In this document: in pieces, positions 13,384-18,903 of the stretch
Numbering within the stretch: the first letter of the stretch is position 1
How the letters are laid out: each line of letters starts with the position of its first letter
NCBI GenBank assembly: GCA_048883405.1
Contig: JBHLQS010000037.1
Location: 1 to 18,903 of the forward strand
Direction of reading: 5' to 3'
Source of the DNA: SMTZ1-83 sp048883405
GTDB taxonomy: Archaea; Asgardarchaeota; Thorarchaeia; Thorarchaeales; Thorarchaeaceae
DNA length: 18,903 bases
Position numbers and translations under genes: made by a program
Notes under the pieces: model-generated
Databases searched by the model: none
The model's input: the letters and a program-made list of their open reading frames with translations, nothing else
What the model was told of the DNA's origin: nothing

Positions 13384-13665
13384 TCAATCATCGACAATTT
13401 CTCTTATGACCTTATACACTACTTGATGGGTAAAGTCTGGACAACCAAGAGTCACGCTATTGCCATCATCCTTGAAGAAGGAGTATTTTCCACCCGATTG
13501 CATGACCATTATCCATGGAATAAGAGAATAAAAGGAGCTAGGACACATCTTTCCGCGATCCTCTGGGTAATTGTAGACCTCACCTATTTTCTGTCCCATT
13601 GAACATTCTCCAGTTCCAAGTATGTCTATCACTTCAATCCTAACCTTCACGGGCAATGAAACCAC
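13384..13665 (-). CDS. TIGR04076-type small protein, 93 aa
   Basis: The sequence follows the pattern I associate with the TIGR04076 family of small uncharacterised proteins: an opening VKVRIEVIDILG strand, a GEC then GxKIGE turn (Cys 21), MCPSSFYSLIPWI (Cys 41) and GCPDFTHQVVYKVI near the end (Cys 75). Three conserved Cys in an alpha/beta protein of this size suggest a metal or redox site, but no function is established to my knowledge. The start is GTG at 13665. The stop is 60 bp before the Cys-rich gene, which has its own TATA-like box, so co-transcription is uncertain. Confidence 0.78.
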   Translation of the reverse strand: MVSLPVKVRIEVIDILGTGECSMGQKIGEVYNYPEDRGKMCPSSFYSLIPWIMVMQSGGKYSFFKDDGNSVTLGCPDFTHQVVYKVIREIVDD

Positions 13666-13756
13666 AACCTGGACATGGTCTATCCAATCTCTTTAAGAAA
13701 TAGACCGAACTGCGCAATTGGAGTAGCTGTGGGTTTGAAGATGAGCGAGATATGTT

Positions 13757-14428
13757 ATGGATAGACTGATAATAGTCTTCAATCTAGCCCGAACGACCAA
13801 GATGAATCTCCCGGAGCCTGACAGCGGCCCAGTGACCGTCTGGTGCCCAATAATCCCAGAAGAGGACCTGAAGAGGCTCTCTAGTCAGAGCAAGGGACTT
13901 CATGAAATAAACGATGCCTTCTATGAGTGGCAAGCTGTTATGAGGGGGAAGTCTATCGTTGGAGCCTCTATAGGAATCCTACTGGACCGAATCCGGATGC
14001 TCATGATCAATGTAGGAATTGCTGTTGGTCTGAACCGAAGCTTAGCGGAAGAGGTTCAGGACATAATATCCACAAAATTGAGAACAGGGTCACTTGGACT
14101 GGTAACTAAAATGGAGTCTGAAAGCCCAGAGGATAAGCTTGTCAAGAAGACCCTGGCAATGTTCTTTGCAAAGGTCAAGTTCACTAGGGACATCGATCCA
14201 CTAGAAGACATTCGCGCCGCAATGCCAGACCTAAGAGGCTACGTTTCAGACCTTGACGCGGTAGACATATTCCGCATGTTTGGTGTTACGAAGGCAACAG
14301 ACCTGGATGAATCTCGATTTTCTGACATCAGAATCAAGGTGACCAAGTTGGCTATGGCAGGAAGCACCAACGTCATCAAACGCATCTTCCTGCGCCTTCT
14401 CAATCCAGATCCATGGGGAAATGGCTAG
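13757..14428 (+). CDS. Helical protein of unknown function, 223 aa
   Basis: I do not recognise this protein. After a short N-terminal strand and a VTVWCPIIPEEDL segment it looks helical throughout, with IGILLDRIRMLMINVGIAVGL (about 73-93) as a partly hydrophobic helix and a basic C-terminal half (KFTRDIDP, RIKVTKLAMAG, KRIFLRLL). There is no signal peptide or clear membrane span. ATG 13757 is used here; ATG 13802 (MNLPEP) is a credible later start because the first 15 residues are poorly conserved in character. The last 4 bp overlap the convergent phosphodiesterase gene, so both 3' ends share DNA. Confidence 0.7.
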   Translation: MDRLIIVFNLARTTKMNLPEPDSGPVTVWCPIIPEEDLKRLSSQSKGLHEINDAFYEWQAVMRGKSIVGASIGILLDRIRMLMINVGIAVGLNRSLAEEVQDIISTKLRTGSLGLVTKMESESPEDKLVKKTLAMFFAKVKFTRDIDPLEDIRAAMPDLRGYVSDLDAVDIFRMFGVTKATDLDESRFSDIRIKVTKLAMAGSTNVIKRIFLRLLNPDPWGNG

Positions 14429-14997
14429 CAACGGACAATCTCTTCATTCTCTTTGACAAATCTAAGACTTGATTGCTTTGCAACTTGCCAGTCAGTCAAG
14501 TGCAGGACTACTGTCATTTGGGAGCCTGATATCTCCAACTCCATGAAGCTTGCATCAACCCTTCCGGCCCAGCCCCCCGTTGCACCTGAGATGGTTCCAG
14601 GATTTAGAAATAGGCGGCCATCATGTAGATCGATGGCAGGAGTATGGGTGTGACCGTGAATGCCAACGTCAGCATTGACATTCATGACTATCTCTGCAAG
14701 CTGCTTAATGTTGCCACGAGGACGGAGCTGAGTACCATGAATGAGAAGGATGTTGAAATCGCCAATCTGAACTTGTTTGTGAAAGTCAAATCTGCTTCCA
14801 TAGTCCATGTTACCTTGGACTATATGGCATGTGGGCAGAGCTGGCAATGCAGCCCTCATTTCATTCTCACGCACGAGATCTCCTGTGACCAGAGCAAAGT
14901 CATAATGGGCACCTTCAATGTGACTAAAGAATGAGTCAGGAATCGAGTCCCTTCTGGATGGGATATGTGTGTCACCAAATACAAGTATGCGTTTCAA
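14425..14997 (-). CDS. Calcineurin-like phosphodiesterase of the YfcE/MJ0936/Vps29 type, 190 aa
   Basis: All metal-site motifs are in order: GDTH (Asp 9, His 11), TGDLV, QGNMD, LLIHGTQ and GHTHTP, then LNPGTIS. Such enzymes are two-metal phosphodiesterases acting on cyclic nucleotides or model phosphodiesters. Eukaryotic Vps29 has the same fold but lacks full catalysis, whereas here the catalytic residues are kept. The TTG start at 14997 overlaps the TGA stop of the upstream HhH-MutS gene (TTGA), so translation is probably coupled and the two proteins may act on related substrates. MKRILVFGDTH is the normal family start, which supports the TTG. The 3' end overlaps the convergent unknown gene by 4 bp. 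Confidence 0.92.
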   Translation of the reverse strand: MKRILVFGDTHIPSRRDSIPDSFFSHIEGAHYDFALVTGDLVRENEMRAALPALPTCHIVQGNMDYGSRFDFHKQVQIGDFNILLIHGTQLRPRGNIKQLAEIVMNVNADVGIHGHTHTPAIDLHDGRLFLNPGTISGATGGWAGRVDASFMELEISGSQMTVVLHLTDWQVAKQSSLRFVKENEEIVRC

Positions 14998-17261
14998 CTC
15001 TGGATGTCACCACGGGAACCAGTGAGGTTCTCAAGAATTGTAGCATAGACTTCCCTCTTTCTACCCTTAGAAAGTTTCGTCAGTCGCTCAACAATCAGTT
15101 CAGGGGTACTTCGTGCCAGATACCCGAAGCGAGGTGTTCTATCAACCACAAGATCTAGGTTTTCATCTAGACCCTGTGCCTCAATGCCGTCGATTCTCAC
15201 AGGAACTTCTGTGACGTCCTTTATCTCCTTAGCAAGGTGGCTACAGAGTACGGTGCAGCTCTTGGAGTCCTTTTGTAGAATCTCAATCAAACCTGCAATG
15301 ACATTTGCTGCACTGCCAGGCTCAGTAATAGCTTCCACCTCATCAAAAAGGGCAAGCTTGGACTTCTCTGATGTCACAATTTCTGCAAACTGCTTCAGCG
15401 TTGCTTCAAAAGCGCCAGCACTGACCATTCCACGACTCTTATAGAAGAAGTAAATCTCCTCAAAGACAGGCATGTAGATCTCATCTGCAGGAACGGGAAG
15501 TCCAGCCTGAGCCATTGTGACAATTTGAGCCAGTGTCTGGATTGTAGTAGTCTTTCCGCCACTATTTGCTCCTGAGAGAATAGCACAATTTTCCTCGTTT
15601 GTTCCAGTTGGCTTGATCGGAGTGTCGCCTATGGCGTAGTCGATGGGCTGGACCTTGCCATGCTTTCCTTTGAACTCGCTCTCAGCTAAGAACATGTTCC
15701 TTGCGGCCTTGACACCCACACCCTTGTACTCGGAACTAATCTTTGGAGTGGTGAGCTTGTAATCAACACCAAACAGCCCGACTGCAAGGAACAGATCATA
15801 CTCCAATAATGTCTGGACTGCCTCGGTTACGGCAGGAGTCAGCTTCTCCAACTGCCCTGCAACTCTCTTGATCAATCCAAACTGACGGTGTGCAAACAGC
15901 CTTCTTAACCGGTCCTCAAGGTCGTTTATTTGAGTGGGAATTGTCTTTATTGGCAGAGAAATCTCTTCACTGATCACTCCAGTGACCCAGTCAGCCTCTC
16001 TCATGTTCAGACCGAGCTCTTCGACGAGTTTGTCCTCAGCCTCTTGAACAACAGTGGTGAACGTTTCTACGATCTCTGCAGGTAGCATGTTTCTTAGAGC
16101 ACTACCCTCAGCCCCTTCCATGTCTGCAGACTGAAGAATGTTAATGATCTGCTCGCCTCCCAGTGTGACCTCACTCTTTGCAACTCTGCTCTTTATCTCC
16201 TCATTCAACCAAGCCTCGGTTTCAGCAATGGCAGTGGGAAAGGCTTTCACAGCCTTTCTGTATTTGTCCAGTTCGTTATCGATGCCCTCTGCTAAATCAC
16301 CATCCTCATTGATATTCTTTAGAATCTCTCCAGCCTCTTTCAGACTGTCCATGTCCAGGCCCTTGACAAACTCTTCCACGGACTCATTGGATGGTACTGC
16401 GTCAAATACACCGGCAAGATTAGATGATGCATCAATTACCCTGTAGTTCCTTGAATAGAAGCCAATGGTTCGCTCTGGGAGTACATCATCAAGTGTCCAG
16501 TCCTTTCCTAAGATCTCCACATTGTCGAGTAGGTCTACTGAGTCATCATACACACCAAGTGGCGATATGAAGAGGACAAGATCATATCCTTTTGCATAAT
16601 CAGCGGCGTTCTCACCCTCTGAGAGGACATAGACAGGACACCATCGGTCAACTCCTTCGGCCACAAGTGTGTCAAACACCTTTTCATCATTGGTGATTAT
16701 CACTCTGCCTTCGAGCCGGCGGGGTTTTACTCGTCTATAGAGACCCCGAACCTGAGCCAGATTTGTCTTCAGCATTTCTTTCTGTTCGTCTTTCAATCTA
16801 GAGGCCATATCGATTGCATCTGAGAAGTACTTCTGGCGCTCCTTAATGACATCAATCTTGTCCGGAGGGAGAGGAAAGTAAAGGATAAGCTTGTCCCGCG
16901 CGTAACCTGTATTGGTATAGCCTCGGATTATTCCCACGACCGAGTCGTAAATCTTCCTTACATCTGTGCTACGAAGTATCGTGTTGGCACTCGCACCAAA
17001 TTGAACCTCAAAAGCTGCCTTCACGATATTTACCGCTTGTCTGCTTCCGATTCCTGGTGCAGCTGCAACTAGATCGACCCGCGAATCTGTGACTACCTTT
17101 AGGGCTACCGCCTCGCTTCCAAAATGGTCAACCAGGGCCTTTTTGACCTTCTCGCCGACTCCTGGAATGTCTGAAAGACTCTCTAGACTCACTCTCGTAT
17201 CACCTGTGTCGCAGTCGTTGTCTGCTTTGAGATACTCCTTAAAGACCTGACTCTCCGTCAT
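14994..17261 (-). CDS. Archaeal MutS-like ATPase with N-terminal helix-hairpin-helix pair, 755 aa
   Basis: The C-terminal 250 residues are a MutS/ABC-type ATPase: Walker A GANSGGKTTT (about residue 562), the MVSAGAFEATL signature region, Walker B LALFDEVEA and the switch His in TVLCSH. In front lies a long helical core and clamp (about 290-520). The N-terminus has two HhH units, LSDIPGVGEKV and VAAAPGIGSRQA, which bind DNA backbone without sequence preference. The mismatch-recognition domain of MutS1 (with its Phe-x-Glu) is not evident, so a role in mismatch repair is doubtful. Branched or recombining DNA is a more likely substrate, by comparison with archaeal MutS5-like proteins. The ATG at 17261 has GAGAGG upstream; a TTG at 17282 would add 7 residues. 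The stop overlaps the start of the phosphodiesterase gene. Confidence 0.88.
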   Translation of the reverse strand: MTESQVFKEYLKADNDCDTGDTRVSLESLSDIPGVGEKVKKALVDHFGSEAVALKVVTDSRVDLVAAAPGIGSRQAVNIVKAAFEVQFGASANTILRSTDVRKIYDSVVGIIRGYTNTGYARDKLILYFPLPPDKIDVIKERQKYFSDAIDMASRLKDEQKEMLKTNLAQVRGLYRRVKPRRLEGRVIITNDEKVFDTLVAEGVDRWCPVYVLSEGENAADYAKGYDLVLFISPLGVYDDSVDLLDNVEILGKDWTLDDVLPERTIGFYSRNYRVIDASSNLAGVFDAVPSNESVEEFVKGLDMDSLKEAGEILKNINEDGDLAEGIDNELDKYRKAVKAFPTAIAETEAWLNEEIKSRVAKSEVTLGGEQIINILQSADMEGAEGSALRNMLPAEIVETFTTVVQEAEDKLVEELGLNMREADWVTGVISEEISLPIKTIPTQINDLEDRLRRLFAHRQFGLIKRVAGQLEKLTPAVTEAVQTLLEYDLFLAVGLFGVDYKLTTPKISSEYKGVGVKAARNMFLAESEFKGKHGKVQPIDYAIGDTPIKPTGTNEENCAILSGANSGGKTTTIQTLAQIVTMAQAGLPVPADEIYMPVFEEIYFFYKSRGMVSAGAFEATLKQFAEIVTSEKSKLALFDEVEAITEPGSAANVIAGLIEILQKDSKSCTVLCSHLAKEIKDVTEVPVRIDGIEAQGLDENLDLVVDRTPRFGYLARSTPELIVERLTKLSKGRKREVYATILENLTGSRGDIQS

Positions 17262-17378
17262 TATGTGGCACCTCTCTGGCAAAATCTATTAGATGATGCA
17301 ATTTCGATGGAGCTTACTCCTAGTTTTCCGTCTGTATTTTCATTGAAAAGCACCTGCAAAACTGTTGGTTTGGCGCGG

Positions 17379-18365
17379 TCAGTATCCTAAATTCATGTCC
17401 ACTATGTTGAGAGGACGCTCTCCACAGACAAATCGTAGGACGTTTTCTCTAACGAAATCAAGATGAGCCTGCTGGGTGTTCAGAGAATATGCCGCGCGAT
17501 GTGGTGACATGACGACATTGTCCAGCTCATGATAGGGGAACTTAAGGGAGGGCATCTTCATATCGGGCTTGCCCCATTGAGGGTAGTTCCACCAGACGTC
17601 TAGTCCAGCAGCTTGAATCTTTCTATCCTTCAAAGCTTGGTAGAGTGCAGCTTCATCCACTATCTCTCCCCGGGATATATTCACTAGAATCGCAGAGGGC
17701 TTCATCCAAGAGATGACCTCACCGTCAATGATGCCGCGGGACTTGTGAGTAAGCGGTAATGAAAGAATAATGAAGTCAGCATCTTGTACGTAGGGCTTCA
17801 TGTCCTCCAGACTGGTTATGCTGTCAACAAGGTGCGCATTGGGGCTTTGCCCGCTTCGAGTCACAGCCCTCAGTTCGAGATTAAAGCCTTTCAACCGCTT
17901 CGCTATCTCAGCACCAATATTGCCCAACCCCATAATCAGGCAGGTCTTGTTTCGAATCTCTACATTGGGATTTGGTCCTCCATAACCAAAGATCCAGTCA
18001 CCCTTTCGGAGCTCCCTGTCGCTGAGAATGATGTTTTTTGCTACCGCAAAGAGCAACATGATAGCATATTCTGCAACCTCCATTGCATTCATGTGGTTGT
18101 TGCAGACAATGACGTCGCCCCTGTCTAGAACTGCTTGGCGGTCAATCTTATCAACACCAGCACCTAAGGCTTGAATCATCTTCAGATTTGGAGCCTCACG
18201 GATGTAATCAGCGGCTAACCGGCCAGACACCACAATGTCAGCATCTCGAGCATGCTCAAGCATTGATTCAACAGTCCTATCCGAACGAACAACAACAGCC
18301 TTGTCTCCTAGAGTTTCTTGGATTGCATTAGCCAACTCTTCGGTGTAAGGAACCAAAACTTTCAA
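17379..18365 (-). CDS. D-isomer-specific 2-hydroxyacid dehydrogenase family protein, 328 aa
   Basis: The substrate domain begins with KVLVPYTEELANAI. The NAD domain has GLGNIG in a Rossmann fold. NISRGEIVD supplies the catalytic Arg, and SPHRAAYS supplies the catalytic His. In most relatives the third catalytic residue is the Glu in DVFxxEP; here the same place reads DVWWNYP, with Tyr in place of Glu. The family oxidises or reduces 2-hydroxy/2-keto acids with NAD(P). The long open frame reaches back to 18449, but that stretch contains a perfect hairpin (18417-18440) and is not conserved in kind. TTG at 18365 with AAGGTGG just upstream gives the normal family start and length. The gene follows proS and is probably transcribed separately from it. 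Confidence 0.88.
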   Translation of the reverse strand: MKVLVPYTEELANAIQETLGDKAVVVRSDRTVESMLEHARDADIVVSGRLAADYIREAPNLKMIQALGAGVDKIDRQAVLDRGDVIVCNNHMNAMEVAEYAIMLLFAVAKNIILSDRELRKGDWIFGYGGPNPNVEIRNKTCLIMGLGNIGAEIAKRLKGFNLELRAVTRSGQSPNAHLVDSITSLEDMKPYVQDADFIILSLPLTHKSRGIIDGEVISWMKPSAILVNISRGEIVDEAALYQALKDRKIQAAGLDVWWNYPQWGKPDMKMPSLKFPYHELDNVVMSPHRAAYSLNTQQAHLDFVRENVLRFVCGERPLNIVDMNLGY

Positions 18366-18416
18366 CGAAACCACCTTGACATACTCGAATAGATAACGTA
18401 TTGAAAAAGGATACAG

Positions 18417-18440
18417 TCTGGACCTATTGCTAGGTCCAGA
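18417..18440 (-). terminator. Hairpin terminator candidate after proS
   Basis: The minus strand has TCTGGACCTA, GCAA, TAGGTCCAGA: a perfect 10-bp stem with a 4-nt loop, starting 9 nt after the proS stop. A TTTTT run follows about 8 nt later. It also overlaps the open frame upstream of the dehydrogenase and argues against an early start for that gene. An operator is the alternative reading. Confidence 0.6.
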
Positions 18441-18448
18441 ACTGAACA

Positions 18449-18903
18449 TTAGTAAGATCGGGCGACGTAGACTACTGCTTGGGCGACTTTTCCGCAGACA
18501 ACACAGACTCCTTCTGCCTTTTCGTCGATGTCTATCCGTGTCCCGCGGATCTCTCCACCAGTCTTGTCTTTGATCTCCTCGTCACAACTCAGCCCTTCCA
18601 TCTCGGTGGTACAGAATGGGATTCGGGCAATCTTACCATTGTTCATGGCATCATCAATCTGACCGATTGTATCAGCATCAACTATGAGCCCATCGAACTT
18701 GGCTTCGGCCTGTGCTTTCAGAGTCTGGTCAATGTCTTTGCCCAAAGCCTTGACATGTTTCTTGAGGTCTTTCAAAGCCACAGATTCACGTTTCATGAGG
18801 TCTCTACGAAACACAACCACCTGATTCTTTTTGATGTCCCTTGGTCCTGCTTCAACCCGGATAGGTACACCTTTCATCTCCCAGTAGTTATATTTCCAGC
18901 CGG
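18449..18903 (-). CDS. proS: Prolyl-tRNA synthetase, C-terminal part (5' end outside the window)
   Basis: The visible 151 codons are the anticodon-binding and C-terminal domains of a class II prolyl-tRNA synthetase of the archaeal/eukaryotic type. The reading frame runs off the right edge, with GWKYNYWEMKGVPIRVEAGP at the boundary, a conserved ProRS segment. The C-terminal domain has a four-Cys set (the Cys pair in FCTTEMEGLSC and CVVC) that normally holds zinc in this type, and the protein ends in SY, as archaeal ProRS usually ends in Tyr. The enzyme charges tRNA-Pro. The ATG at 18877 is internal, not a true start. A hairpin follows the stop at once. Confidence 0.95.
   Translation of the reverse strand, partial: GWKYNYWEMKGVPIRVEAGPRDIKKNQVVVFRRDLMKRESVALKDLKKHVKALGKDIDQTLKAQAEAKFDGLIVDADTIGQIDDAMNNGKIARIPFCTTEMEGLSCDEEIKDKTGGEIRGTRIDIDEKAEGVCVVCGKVAQAVVYVARSY

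Noticed and set aside
18366..18449. Longer N-terminus for the hydroxyacid dehydrogenase (ATG at 18449)
   Set aside because: This stretch encodes a perfect hairpin and basic/aromatic residues unlike the family; TTG 18365 has a ribosome site and gives the normal length.
1..18903. CRISPR arrays, insertion sequences, rRNA genes
   Set aside because: I saw no regularly spaced repeats, transposase or rRNA sequence.

Overview
This window looks archaeal, and an Asgard lineage such as Thorarchaeota is a reasonable guess, although no gene here settles the phylum. The archaeal signs are: a tRNA gene interrupted by several introns of the bulge-helix-bulge (BHB) type; a prolyl-tRNA synthetase C-terminus of the archaeal/eukaryotic type; TATA-like boxes about 25-35 nt upstream of several genes with short or absent leaders; frequent TTG and GTG starts; and Lrp-like, PRC-barrel and HhH-MutS proteins typical of archaea.

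Layout. 1-1.6 kb: a TPR protein (+). 1.63-1.82 kb: on the minus strand, a tRNA that I fold as tRNA-Asn(GTT) with four introns (31, 33, 29 and 29 nt) and an encoded CCA. 2.0-4.0 kb: a flavin reductase-like protein and a UbiD-family decarboxylase (+). 4.2-6.1 kb: a secreted, membrane-anchored M1 metallopeptidase (+). 6.2-7.1 kb: a radical SAM protein (-), divergent from 7.1-8.7 kb: a cation-diffusion-facilitator-like membrane protein with a winged helix on each side (+). 8.8-9.3 kb: an OsmC-family protein (+). 9.5-10.5 kb: a regulator made of two Lrp-like halves (-), divergent from a small unknown gene overlapping an 8Fe ferredoxin-type gene (10.7-11.6 kb, +). 11.8-13.7 kb: a minus-strand run of small genes (double PRC-barrel, cupin, acidic Cys-rich protein, TIGR04076-type protein). 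13.8-14.4 kb: an unknown helical protein (+). 14.4-18.9 kb: a minus-strand block with the 3' end of proS, a D-2-hydroxyacid dehydrogenase, an HhH-MutS-like ATPase and a calcineurin-like phosphodiesterase overlapping it.

How genes may work together. The HhH-MutS and phosphodiesterase share a TTGA stop/start overlap and are probably made together. The two-part Lrp-like regulator faces the small gene/ferredoxin pair across a 246 bp region holding three spaced TTCTAA motifs. The flavin reductase, radical SAM, OsmC, ferredoxin and UbiD genes suggest redox and cofactor chemistry, but they do not form one recognisable pathway.

The most unusual features are the four-intron tRNA-Asn, a family of intergenic repeats that copy the last 12-15 nt of that tRNA and continue into a pyrimidine tract (five + strand copies, four of them just after stop codons), and the winged-helix/CDF/winged-helix membrane protein.
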